The notes under the pieces are model-generated. The model did not search any database. It had not been told where the DNA came from and was given only the letters and a program-made list of their open reading frames with translations. A stretch of 64,000 nt of DNA from Isoetes taiwanensis (taxonomy: Eukaryota > Streptophyta > Lycopodiopsida > Isoetales > Isoetaceae): positions 8,480,563 through 8,544,562 of the forward strand of contig JAJEKV010000020.1 of assembly GCA_021234155.1 (NCBI GenBank), read 5' to 3'. Position numbers and translations under genes: made by a program. Numbering within the stretch: position 1 is the stretch's first letter; the number at the start of each line of letters is the position of its first letter. Below are positions 32,820 to 44,885 of the stretch, one piece after another.

Positions 32820-35418
32820 AGCACAATTTATACTTCTGAACAGAACCTATGAGATCAGCCATTGTGTTCCTGCCTAGTATGTTCAACAAGAGGTCCATCT
32901 TAGCCACATGATAGTTCGTAAAATCAAGTAGCAGAAGTACATGGGCCTCTCTCATCTGTTGCCATTTTGGTACAAATTCTTCAGGCTTGCTCAGGATCTT
33001 TTTGATGGCCGAGGCATGTACCATTTCCTGTTTCAGCTGAATAAAAATGTCCTCTTCCTCAATTTCGGGAAGAGTAGAGTCTTCCTCATCCGAATCCTCC
33101 ACAACCCCCACACCTCTTTCTGCACCTCCATATCGGTTAAGTCCTCAGTGCATCTGTGTAAAACATCATCATCAATGGTTAGTTTAAAGCACATGGAATT
33201 CATGTATCCCCTGGAATCTACTAATGGTTGTCCATAATTCTTCTCCTTAAGAACTCTATGGGCCACAGCTGAGTCTATTAATAATTCCATGAAGGTTTAC
33301 TTCAGCCAAATCAAATTAGAAGTTTTGTGTTCAATGGCTACCCTATTTCGATGTTTCCAGATTGCCCAAGAACTCTGGGATCTGGTTGTATTCAATCATT
33401 TGTTCTCAGTATCCAAGAACTCTATCAAATTTGAGTCTCTAACAGCTCCCTTGTTAACCTGAGCAGTCCAACTCCAGAATTTCCCAATGCAAGGGCATAC
33501 AAACACATGGTTGGCTCCATCTCTCCACACCCCATCGGGCACTATTAGAGCTATCAAACTCAGCTCTCTTTAAATTGGTAGACAAACTCTGGTGTAGAAT
33601 TAGCCATCTAAAATTCTTGACTTTGTTGGCAATATAACTTTGCCATCCCTTAACATTAACTGATGCCAATTCCCTTTCATCACAATTCCACAACGAGCCT
33701 GCTCTAGATGGTTTATGACATTTCAAGCCCCTATAAATATCCTTTACTGAGTATATTTCTTTACCTTTTAAGTGCCACAGATTTGAACTGCTACTAAGTT
33801 CTTCATAATGCCCTACTTTACCCATAATAGAATTGTGAATTTTCTTATCATGATCTGATCCCTTTGTAACAGCTGCTATTTCTTCCCATGACTTCCAATC
33901 AGTCTCCCCTTTTCTTAAGTTTCCTATATGTCTGATACCTGCATTATGCCGTTGCATGTATCTTTGGGGATGTTGTAAAGCTAGACATTCATTCTCAATC
34001 ATAGCTAACTTAGGATGCCAAAAGAAGTTGATTTCTTTAGATCTAGCATCAATAATTGGAGGTTTGTAATACAGGGATGCTGCATTTCAAGCCTCAATCA
34101 TTCTTCTCAAAGTATTAGGATGTGTTGGGACGGGGTACTACTTGGAAGAATGCAGAGTCTTGCAACTCATGTTTCAGACTATGACTACCAACTGGATATG
34201 ATTCATGCAACCAATGTTTAACTAACTTCAGAGCATGAGAAAATGAGGTGCTATGAATTGCTCTCCAGATCATTTTAGCAGCTCGAGCTTGAACAAACAA
34301 ATCCTTGTATCCCAGACCTCCTTCCTTTCTAGATCACCTTTGTATTCCTTGCCAAATGAACTTCCTAATAGCTGATTCTATCTTCCCATTTGATGCCTTG
34401 TCTCCAACTTTTGCTGAGGAGAAATACACGTGTGTACTACCAATTACAGCATTGGCAATCTGCACTCTGCCAGCCAGAGATAGAGAAGAGGAGTACAGAC
34501 CTAGCTTTTTCTTGATCCTTGAGACTATTGGATCCCACAATCCTTGAAGGGAAGAATTCAAAGTTAAAAGAATATGTAGTGTCGTAGTCCTTGCATTCTT
34601 GTTTAGAATTTCGACCCCCTGCAACTCTGTTTCCTGGGAATCTAGAATGATAGCACGTTTGTTCCTGTTAAGCATACCCCTGATTCCAAATTTATCCATA
34701 GCTGCAAGAAAGTTTGATGGGCTATCATCCCCATGCTTTTAAAAGACAAAGGTATCATCAGTATATTGTATTAAAGTGAAAGTACCATTATCTTTGGGTA
34801 ACTCTAGGCATTGAATGTCTCCCCTTCTTAAAATCCAGCTTAAGTAACATACAATTTTGGTTAGAGAGCTTATTCCAGTGTAAACCTTCAGCTGCTCCTA
34901 TATAATTGTCCAGTATATTTCTTTGTGGGAGTTTAGCTAACTGGCACGAATTGATCACCTTTAATAGAATTGCCTTCAATCTATTAGCCAGTATTTTTGC
35001 CAACACTTTATAGGTAGTATGGCTAGTGAAATCGGACTCCAATCTCCAATTCATGCAGGATTATCAACCTTAGGGATGAGTGTGATATGTCTTGCATTAA
35101 TTGTTGGATGCAGATACTTGGCCTTCCAGGCCCCCTGAATAAAAGAGATGATATCTTCTTTCATTAAATCCCAAAATTCCAGATAGAATTCTGGCTGGAA
35201 TCCATCTGGGCCCGGGCTTTTGCCATGAGACATAGATTGGAAAGTCTCCTTGATTTCTTTCTCATCGGGGGTAATGAGGATATCAGCATCCTCAATTTGT
35301 ATCCCATTAGGAATATCTCTGAAAAAATCATCCAAGATTTTATCCTCAACCTAGTATTGTTAAACGGGACTTTATACTCTTTGTGAAAGAAATCTTCAAT
35401 ATCTTTTTGTTTTTCCAA
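32820..35418 (-). mobile_element. LINE 2 (L1-like): RT, zinc-binding tail and an extra C-terminal ORF
   Basis: The minus-strand RT reads SMSHGKSPGPDGFQPEFY and ARHITLIPKVDNP (35335-35051), then a core segment with VLAKILANRLK (35054-34788), YTDDTFVF (motif C, about 34745-34775) and downstream palm/thumb sequence (SLAGRVQIANAVI). The zf-RVT region at 33454-34002 has VKNFRWLILHQSLSTNLKR. A tail (33450-33300) reads SSWAIWKHRNRVAIEHKTS. After its stop, 33290-32820 encodes about 150 more residues in two overlapping frames (SRGYMNSMCFKLTIDDDVL, then an acidic region). The endonuclease is not seen, so the element is 5'-truncated or degraded. Confidence 0.8.
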
Positions 35419-36547
35419 GGTCTTATTGTCCCCTTCTAAGGTTTTGTGGGTTCAAATCCCACATAAAATCTTTCTTTTGGGTTTTGTAAATTGTTCAAAA
35501 AAGAAGCAAAATTACTGGTTTGATGGGGTTCATTGTCCAAGTGTGATCGAGTCTTCAAGTTCATACATATGTTACCCCTAATTTCTTTCGTGCTTCATGG
35601 ATGATAGCTTTGAAGCTTAACGGGAAGACCTTAATTTCATATAAAAAAATATTATTAAATGTCATGCTTCATGGACGATACGTAAATCTCGTGCTTCATG
35701 GACAATAGGTTCGATTCCTCTGAGCTGGACTGGGCAAGGACGATTTTTGTTTCTTCTGAAGAGGCAAATCTAGCAAGCTCATGTTTGCTTCTATGAGGCA
35801 AAGCTAGTAGGACCATGTTTGGCCGCTGGATTAAACGAATAAAGAAATGTCCAAGGCCTAGAGACAAAGCTAGTAGGACCATGTTTAGCCTTTGGATTAA
35901 ATGAAAATAAAGAAATGTTTAAGGTAACCCGGCCGTTTCTGGATCTGCTGGTAAGAAATAGCCTCTATCGGCAACAAATCAGAGCGGGTCTGGAATCCGC
36001 GACCCACTTCCAAGCAGCCACAACTTGGCAACTAGGAGGATTGCTTGATTCTTACCTGCAGGTGATCGCTTTCCATTCTGGAGGCAGAAGCACCGACCCA
36101 GTTGCCATGTTGTAGTAACTGACGACACAGTGGAATCTGTGCCTAACTTTCAATGGCCATATCTTTATGGAAGTTTTGACTGCATGGCAATTCAACCATA
36201 GATTGAGCATATTCAAGTGCATATGCCTCAATCGGAAGCACATAGGCCACTTCCAAATACTTTATTATCTGAAATAGCATTAACATTCAATTTTTCATAA
36301 AAAAAACACCTGCCGACTTCAAATTTTTCTGGCAGACACAGCCTCGTTTCCTTTACTTGTTCAGCGGCAAACATTCCTCTCTTTTCCTAAACAGCTTGTT
36401 CGACTTCCCTTTTTTGCCTGATTGAATAGACATCCTATTTAAAGAAGAACGTCTAATAACATAGTCATAGTGCTTTCTTCCCTGTGAAGATCCAAATCCC
36501 ACCAAGAACATAATTGTATTATATCCAGAGCTCAAACATGGATAGAA
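35419..36547. other. Intergenic: tRNA T-arm-like remnant and a short tandem repeat
   Basis: At 35446-35462 GTGGGTTCAAATCCCAC is a perfect T-arm with a B-box, but no acceptor or anticodon stem is found, so it is a SINE or tRNA remnant. At about 35804-35925 a ~60-bp unit beginning AAAGCTAGTAGGACCATGTT is duplicated. Nothing else is recognised. Confidence 0.45.
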
Positions 36548-39135
36548 TCAGCCAATACTAATCGTAGGAGCAGAATATACACCAGAACTTGCTAACTCGT
36601 GCACTTTAGAGATCAACTTTACTGCAATGTTTTTATAAATAACGGACACTTCTGATTCTGGTAAAGACATCACAACTGGAATTCCTAGATCGGAAGTCTC
36701 TCTAATAGATGGATTCAGTGGGACCTAGCATGAAAACAATCAGTAAATACCATGTCCCAAAAAAATTATATTAATCTACATGTCATTGCATGATCTATAA
36801 GAGAGACATTATCAAATAAAAAAATATGCAGCTAAAATGCAAGTACAAGCTTATCGTCATGTGTCATCCACGAAAGGTATCAAATGAAATTTGCAGTCCT
36901 AAAATACGTGCCTACAATGCAACCACCAGCCTGTTGTTCATCTGTTGTTCGACCTGTGTACTGCTTGTGGATGCTAGATAAAACAATGACTACCCAGAAG
37001 TATAAAAGACTCCTCTTTTTACAATTTGCATAATGCGTCGCCTATATTTCAGAAGTTCAAAATGCAGATAGCAGTAAGACAGTAGTTTACTTCTCCAAGA
37101 AAATCAATGCCCATCTTTGTTGCAGTTTCTTGCGCCCCTCCATGCCCAAATATATGCGCCATCTCTCCACATTTTGGGCATCTAAAGTAGCTCATGTTCT
37201 CGACTATGCCCAGAATCTGTGAACATTGATAATTAACAGTGCAAATTGGCCTTCATTCAAGCAATACGAAGACAGCACTAGCTTACCGGCACATCCACCT
37301 TTTGAAACATGTGCGTACCCCTGCGAGCATCCAATAAAGCAAGGTCTTGGGGTGTTGACACAATCACAGCACCTGGTTCAGCACTTTTCTAACTTTGCAT
37401 CAAGAAGCTGGAGCTTCTGACAACCTTGTTATAAGCAATCATTACATCAAAAAGGATGGAATCTGAAGCATAACAATCTGTAGGGAACACAAAGACCCAA
37501 CAATGAACATGCACTTGGATAATAACGTTACTTGCATAGCAACTTAATGCTTATGATAACCATATTATCTTCAACTTATCAAAGATAGCATAGAAGCCAT
37601 AATAGGCTGCACTGAAATCATCAACAGCCTCAATCATCAATCGCAGACCATAAATACAATAATCCTACGTCAAGATAAATGCAATCAAAATAAATGCTGT
37701 ATTCCGAGATAGAAGTTCATGCACTATCCAAAACCCAAAACCCAAATTATGGCCTCCAGAAATTCATCAAAGTGCTTTGCTTTCCCCACCAAACATCTCT
37801 TTACTGATAAATGAATATTAAGCTATGCCACTGCTTCATCCCCTCAGATGATGTCATAGGACAATACGAACCTGAAAGCCTCAGCCGCTGAGAGATTGAG
37901 ATTTGAGCATCACCAGTACCAGGAGGCATGTCAACGACCATCACGTCAAGCTTCCCCCATGCTACTCCCCTTGTCATCTTCTCCAATGCACTTATCACCT
38001 ACAGATTGACTTTTCAAATTTCGTGTGCTTATACGTCAATCAAATCCACAGAAGTCCAGCATTTGACATGCAAGAGTAAACTGAACTCTGCAATTGACTC
38101 TCTCACATGTTCTGACCTATCTTCTACAATCTGAAAATTATCATAGATTTACCAATTGCATAAAGAGTACATCTATTTAATGTGCTAATATTGCCTTACA
38201 AATTACCATTAAGAAGTAAAATGAAAATCCCGATGTCTTTCTTAGTTTTTTGATTTAAATGGATACCGTTTCTAATTTGTTCTTTTTCCATTCATTACAG
38301 ATGTTGGAGCAATTTCAGAAACTTGTAAGCAGCCCATTCTGCAATGCAATTTAAAAATTCCTATACACAGACTAAGATAAAACCGGTAATCAGAGTACAA
38401 ACATACCATAGGTCCTCTCCAAACAACTGGAGAATCTTTGTCAACCAGAAAGCCCATGGACATACAACGAACTCCATAATTCTCCAAGGGTATCATTCTT
38501 GACTCTGCAATTTGAAGGATATTTTCCATAATAATAAAAATAGCATATATGTACGAAATCGTTGTATGGACCATTTCAAGTCAAACAGCACCTGAATCCA
38601 CAGTAGGCTGGCCATTAAGTTTCATTAGTGTTGGGACTGAAGGACCATATACGTCTGCATCTAAAATTCCCACTCTAAGGCCACAATGCATAGCCATTGC
38701 AACTGCCAAATTCACTGTTGTAAGCAACGCAAAATGTCAGTAAAGAAAGGTTATCCTAGGCATCATATTACGCACCCTAATTTAGAATTCGATATTTTTT
38801 TTAAATTTGTACAGGTACAACCCAAATTTTTCAAGTTTCTTGGTTCAAAAATATTGATGCCTTCACCTGCAGAGTCTACTGTAGAGACAGCCAACAAATA
38901 AACTCATACCTGCTGTACTGGACTTTCCGACTCCACCCTTGCCAGATGCTACAGCAATTATATGATCAACCCCAGGAAGCTCCGGCTTCGTTAAAGGGGC
39001 CTTCACCTTTCCGGGTACATTAGCATAAAAGCAAGGCTTCTGCCAACGACACCACGTTACTGCATCACCAGAAAAAGAAGGCCACGCATCATAAAAACCA
39101 TGACAATTTAGGGTACGCCATCTCCGGCTCATCAT
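36548..39135 (-). CDS. INDH: INDH/NUBPL-type P-loop iron-sulfur protein for mitochondrial complex I assembly (7 exons)
   Basis: This Mrp/NBP35-family ATPase delivers iron-sulfur clusters to respiratory complex I. Exons: 38910-39135 (basic leader MMSRRWRTL, then [13 protein letters not shown], the deviant Walker A), 38592-38714 ([14 protein letters not shown]), 38407-38504 ([14 protein letters not shown]), 37872-37998 ([16 protein letters not shown]), 37287-37372 ([19 protein letters not shown]), 37091-37216 ([20 protein letters not shown], with the cluster-binding CxxC) and 36548-36724, ending at a TGA. Splice sites are GT-AG and phases agree at the junctions checked. The Arg-rich start fits a mitochondrial presequence. 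All key family residues are present and the total length (about 290 residues) is near normal, so it looks functional. HCF101 and NBP35 are less likely because the leader and motif set fit INDH. Confidence 0.9.
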
Positions 39136-40389
39136 CCTGCCGAGACTGTACTAAACTAACGACTCCAAATGTTCACCTCAAGAACACGGCGGCCGGTTTT
39201 TAATAGGAAAACTACTGAAAGTCACTTTTGATTACTTTTGTAAAACTAGGTCCAAAATAATAAAAACAAGAAATTTCATGTCTATAATTACGTTCTTAAC
39301 CTGTTTAATTAGATCCACTATAATGTTCAACCGTGATAAATTCCCAATTAGGGAGCTAACTTCTCGACTCTTTCTTTTTGTTTAAATATGTGCAGGTAGA
39401 CTCATTAGTAACGTCTTTCTTTAAACCAATGCAGTTAGACCCGTTATTAACGTGCACCATTTGGCAATACGTCTCTCGTTTCTTCAGCCATGAGCATTTT
39501 ATTTTTATTTTTTTCCTAATCCTTCTGACCTCGCTCGACTTATAGGTTAGAATTGCTAGGACTACTTGATGTATCAATTCAAGTAGATAGTTTCGGAACA
39601 TGCAGGAGTAGAATTCGCAATATTGCCTTGTGTTTCGTGCATGTACGATAGGTAGGTGCTATAGTCGACCGCCATGGGATTACCATTATTGTATTCCCAT
39701 CCCTTTTTTTTTCAGCATCCGACGACAGTCAGGGGTTTTGGGCTTGCTTGGGGATCGCCCATTACCAATGGCGATCCCCTTTTTAATCCCCCTTTTTTTG
39801 GCATCTGATGATGGTCAGTGGGTTTTGGGCCTGGAAGGGGATCACCCATTGCTAATGGCTTTACCACTAGGCGATCACCACGATGAACTTCTGTTCAATT
39901 ATCCTTCCCTCCCTTTTTGTTCCTTTTTTCTTTGCACATCCGATGATAGTCAGTGGGTTTTGGGCCTGGATGGGGGCCTGCCATTACCAGTAGCTTGACC
40001 ACTAGGATGCCATTGCGATGGCTATTTTTTTTGTTTTTTTCTTTTTCTTTTTCAATTCCTCAAAAAGATGCACGAGGGGAATCCCATGTTAATTGCACAT
40101 CTATTCTACGGCTGCGAAGGGAAAAAAAAATTTTTTGTAACGTACCTTATTCGAACAACTCCAACTCTTTATATGTGATAGTGTCGTTAGAGAAAGGGGT
40201 TGGGGAAGTCATGTGCACCTGTGTAGAGAATGGTCGAAGAAACATGCTTATGATAACCTATAAAAGTTGGAGAGGACGTACCTTATTTGAAGTTTAATTT
40301 TTATCATTTTCTTGCGTGACCTGTGCAGAAAAAGATTGCGAAAAATATATCTTATCAACATAGCAACTCTTTGTAAATAACGTTCTTAG
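39136..40389. other. Intergenic with a degenerate tandem repeat
   Basis: Between about 39715 and 40015 a motif built on CATCCGATGATAGTCAGTGG and TTTTGGGCCTGGA recurs three times. The surrounding sequence is AT-rich and non-coding. Confidence 0.5.
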
Positions 40390-41920
40390 TGCGCTTTATA
40401 GTGTTCTCTGGTGAAAGTAGAGTAAGCGTGTCTTCTCTTGTTCGCAGCAATGTATAACTAACCATGTGCAAATGCATCAATACTTAGGTCGATAACGACG
40501 CGGTCCAATGTTAACCCTTGGCAATTGTTGAAGGTGGTCGAGTAAGATAATCAGAGGGGTAACTGCTGCCTATATATGGTCCAGGGCCAATTCTTTGGTT
40601 GATAAAAGAAACCAGTTCTAGAGATCAGGTATGTACGTGCATCCTCTTGAACTATATCATCTAATGCTTTTACCATCACAAACTTTGTGTGCATTGATAC
40701 GACCATCTCGCATTTTTTACCAGACCCTTTTCCATGTCTAGTCGTTTCATAACGTGGCATATAGCGCCTACCTTAAGCTCTATTTCATGATTGGGTATTT
40801 CAGAACATGTGAAGTTATTCAAGAAATTTGAGGTTGCATAGGGATGATCATGTATGATTTCATCTTGTTCGGTGATATGATCGTGACTATAATACGCTTT
40901 GTCATGACTAGGCACTCTATTAAGAGTGTGATCATTGATATTATCAACGCTCTTGTTAATTGATGATAAAAGGTTGCGTTTTTTGCATGTCTCTGAATCC
41001 AATATTCGATGTATTACTAATATCTGCAATTGCTGCAATTTCGTTATTTGCAATAGCTCCGTGGATTGTAATGTAAGTTGATGGTAGATGCATGCTTCCC
41101 ATGGTTCAGAGCTTTTGGATAAATGGATTTACTTGATTAAGAATTGAATTGACAAATTTAAATAGCATCCTCTGAGCCCGGACTTGTGCATATCGTTCAG
41201 ATTCCTCATAGATGTACTAATGTATTGGATGCCATGATTCTACGGTGGGCCATAGTCGATAATATGTCCATCTAGTAATAGTCACCGAAGAAGGGAAGTC
41301 CAAAATTATAAACCCGCCAGTCACTCCAAGCATGCTAAAACAGAATAGCTTGTTTGCTTTTCTCGCAAGTTCAGAGAACTCTTGCATGCATATAGGTTGT
41401 TCAGTGATGTGGGCAAAGGGCTAGTGGTGGCAATAACCACTTTCTACTATTGCAACAGAACCCATTTTTCTCAACATTGAGCAATGGAATCAATATGTGT
41501 ACCTTTTAGTCCATGTACACATAATATAATTTCGACGTATAGGTAAAGCCAATCATGTGCACGAGCTCCCCAATATGTTAAAGGCTCCATCACTGGGCCT
41601 GTAATTGTGTTCTCCTCTCGAATCTGTGATTCACTGAATGAACTTGAATTGCCAATAAGAACAGTTGTTGAGCACACACATGATGCAGGTGTAGTATTTT
41701 CATATATTTGCCTAGCTCGAGTCTCTATTCCCCGTGTATCTGAACACTCTATTTGTTAAGTTGAAGCCAAACTACTAACATCGCCCGCACTTGTGGATGC
41801 AATGTCCACGTTTGCATTAATTCTATTCTCTTCTTCAATTGCTCTAGAGTGTCATTTTTTGGCACGCTCTCTGGCTATTGCCCAGCGTTTGCCCATATCT
41901 GAGCGCGGTATGTTCGGTTA
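40390..41920 (-). pseudogene. Degraded PIF1/Helitron-type helicase fragment
   Basis: The minus strand reads IPNHEIELKVGAICHVMKRL and DMEKGLVKNAR, then after a frame change LISRTGFFYQPKNWPWTI and YRQQLPL, and later NNCQGLTLDRVVIDLSIDAF. This is the order at the C-terminus of PIF1-like helicases (LKVGA..M..RNLD...GL.NG.R; F.R.QFP; SQGQTL). Stops and frame changes show decay. Upstream to about 41920 there is further weakly coding sequence (RWAIARERAKK) with stops that may be another part of the same element. No Rep domain or Helitron termini were found. Confidence 0.6.
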
Positions 41921-41929
41921 CTAGTGATT

Positions 41930-42247
41930 GGCCAGCCGTTGCATATTATTGAATACGGCGTACGTGGGCTTGTTGGGATCATACCTCCAGGAGGTTATGG
42001 ATGCATGGACTCGGTTCTGTCCTCCGGAACAGTATTGAATTGTCCTATATAATTGTACAGTGTACCAGCATGCTTATTACTGCTAAGGTTTTTCCCTCGA
42101 AAACCCTTCGGGGCGGGGGGTTTTTAATCCTGACAGTAATAGGCTTGCTGCTCTCTTTTCGTTTGAGTCCCACAGGCCAATTGGTCTCTGTGGACAATAA
42201 AAAATTTATTCTATTATATTATATTCTATTCTATTCTATTCTATTCA
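41930..42247 (+). mobile_element. LINE 3' end with conserved hairpin and (TTCTA)n tail
   Basis: It matches 17710-18033 base for base in long blocks: the ATTACTG/CAGTAAT stem, the CCCTCGAAAACCCTTCGGGG core, GGTCTCTGTGGAC and a TTCTA repeat tail. It separates the helicase remnant from the PLE array. Confidence 0.8.
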
Positions 42248-42269
42248 CATTCGTTTAAAAAAAAAAAAA

Positions 42270-44742
42270 AAAAAAAAACCCAAAAGCCTGAAATATACCA
42301 GCCTAGACTAGATACACAGACACTAAGACTTTAGACTCCATTTGGAATAAAAAGCCTTTGAAATGCAGCCTTGGATAAGATTAGGTGCACAATCCAATCC
42401 AAGCCTTGTGAAGGGTCAAGAAATAAATGGTAAAAAGATATTTAAGAAATGAAAACATAAGATAGATCAATTGATATACGTGAACTAAATAAACTAGAGA
42501 TGAGTGAGCAAATATTGACCAAAACTGTTTGACAGTATAATGTACAATGAAAGCCCCAAGACACTTAAAAAATATGAAACCAAGTGAAAAATTACCATAA
42601 AAATTTGAGTTGAGTTGGGGCAGAATCTTTGTAACAGATACCGAAAGTAAACATGGATGAAAAACTAGATATCATATAAAATCATGGAACCTAGATAACT
42701 TAAGAATCATGGAGATGTAACATGAAGTTACCATTAATTGGACACTGTCAATAGAATATTTAAAGACGTAACGTAGTAAATCAAGAAAAGCAAAGTAAAG
42801 AACAGAATGAGACTTGGGTGAAAAAAAGGAATATCATGAAATGTACGTTCATGGACATAAATAGTATCATTAGATCAAAAATTTAAAAAGCTAAAGTTGG
42901 GATAAATCCACTGTAAACCTCAAAATAGACAAAACAGAATTTATTTTAACCCAACAATAGAGATTGCAGAATATCACCAAATAGGAAGTTCATAGCAATA
43001 GACTCGTATATCCACTTAGAATCGATTCAAACAGAATTAAGCAAGATCTTTGCTCCGAAAAAACACCAAGCAAATGCATGGAGGGTTCAGTCTGGTTACC
43101 TGCACCACAAGAAATTAGACAAGCATTAGAATGGTTGCCAATAACAGGGTAACAGGTAAGCAATGGACAAAACCGGCTTATCGCCTTTCACCAAAATAAC
43201 TCAGCTAATAACAATTTTAAGAAATAAGTTAGATAATAAATGTATTCAGACCAGTTAAGTACTTTAGAGTAGGGCATCACTTAGAGAATAGTAATCCCGA
43301 ATAATGAAATCAATGAAATATATCCCCTGCTTTACACAAATGAGACTACTATTCAGAGTTCGAGCCAATAGAAGCATGGACTGTTGCTTCAGAAGCCTAG
43401 AGTATGCACTGAAATGGATAGATAAAAACATAAGCGTACCATATAGTCTGCATATGAAGGCTAAGTTAAAGACTAAAAAAGCATGTTGAGATTTAGATTT
43501 CAGAAACAAAGAGAGTAAATATGATAAGATCTGTCCTGATCACACAGTAGGCCACCCATACAGAAGATAATAACATATGTCAATAAGTGAGTTTTTCATG
43601 CTAAGACAGAACTACTATAAGCTTGGATATCATAACTTTAGGCATAGGGCAACCCAAACGATTGTTTATAATGATGTAGGAGCAGCAATTGGTCTGGAAA
43701 TACCAGTTATACAGAGTAACATATAAGGCCTAGCTGCAGAATATAAAGAGATCAAATGAGCAGGCAAGAGTTTAGGATCAATTCAGAAACATAAATGATA
43801 TATTATGAAGAGAGCTCCAAACAATATAAAGAGCAGGAAAACACACGGACAAGATATTCATGGAACCAATAAGAACAAGGAACAAAAGGAAGAACACAAG
43901 TTTGAGTGTGGGGAGATTAAAACATTATGGCAACAAAGACTGAAACACAAAAAAGTAACTTAATTCTAAGACCTGAGTGGAAGCCTTGGCAGGTTGGGAG
44001 TTGTCAAGTAGATCAGCAACATGAAGGTGAGAATCCGTAGAAGCAGCTTGCTCATCCGAACCAATGACAATGGGAGAATTAACAGTAGACACAAGGTTTT
44101 TAACAGCCAAGACTTGCTGAATCTGGATTGAACTGCTCTCGCCTTCAAGATTCGGTACATCCTTAGAAACTTGCTTGGTCATAGCTTTTGCAGGTTTATG
44201 ATAATCAAACAAGCTTTTTCTCTTCTCAGCTAAGCTTTTTTCCATTTGTAACTTGACAATGGTGGCTTTGTTTAAGCCACCCTTTTCCTTCCCATAAACC
44301 AGAACCAGGCACAAAATTGGGCAGCGGAAAGAAGGAGAAGCAGGGAAAAAACTATAGACCACCAACCAGTTTATATAAGGTACCCGGAAACCCGATTAGG
44401 ATACCGCCCAAAGCAATCCATCCGTTGATCTTTATCTCCTTGCAAGAGCCAGCTGTGCATGCATGTAAAAAGACATCTCCGGCCATCGCGATTCCGAACA
44501 GGTAAGAGAGAAACCCTAAAGTGGGCGCTAGACTAAGGAAATATTAAAAATTTTAAAGATTAAAATTTAAAAGACTTTTAAGCCTAACAAAGGGTATAGC
44601 CCTAGTACAAGCATTAACATCCAATGGGGCACAAGACCTGCAGTATTCGATTTTAAAGTCTAACAGGTGTATTATAGGCAGTAGAGACAAAAATAAAATA
44701 TCAAGAGATTACATAAGAAAATCAAGAGATTACATAAAAAAA
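42270..44742 (-). repeat. LTR-like repeat R1 (about 2.4 kb), downstream of PLE body 1
   Basis: It is nearly identical to 50567-52920, and its left end is also repeated at 48925-49310. In sense it begins after GGGTTTTTTT with ATGTAATCTC, doubled as a 21-bp word, and ends CAGGCTTTTGGG. It contains a copy of the first coding exon near 43975-44310, with a one-base deletion just after its ATG relative to R2. The left edge abuts an A-run beside a LINE tail. Confidence 0.85.
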
Positions 44743-44790
44743 CCCTTCCTCCTACCTCAGATCGGGAGGTCCCCATAAATCCAAAAGAAA

Positions 44791-44836
44791 GTTGCAACAG
44801 GGAGAGTAGGGCCCTGTTGCAACACAGGGACCCTAC
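44791..44836 (-). other. Alternative RNA hairpins after the RT stop of PLE body 1
   Basis: GTTGCAACAGGG (44791-44802) pairs perfectly with CCCTGTTGCAAC (44812-44823), while the second arm can instead join a hairpin closed by GTAGGG (44806-44811) and CCCTAC (44831-44836). The two folds exclude each other. The deleted element keeps both at 55832-55879, with a matched G-C to A-T exchange. Possible roles are 3' end formation or RT template recognition. Confidence 0.7.
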
Positions 44837-44885
44837 CCAACCCATAACAGCATATATGAAAAAAGAAGAAAACAAGTAAACAAAC

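Noticed and set aside
35446-35462. tRNA gene
   Set aside because: Only a T-arm is present; acceptor, D and anticodon stems are missing.
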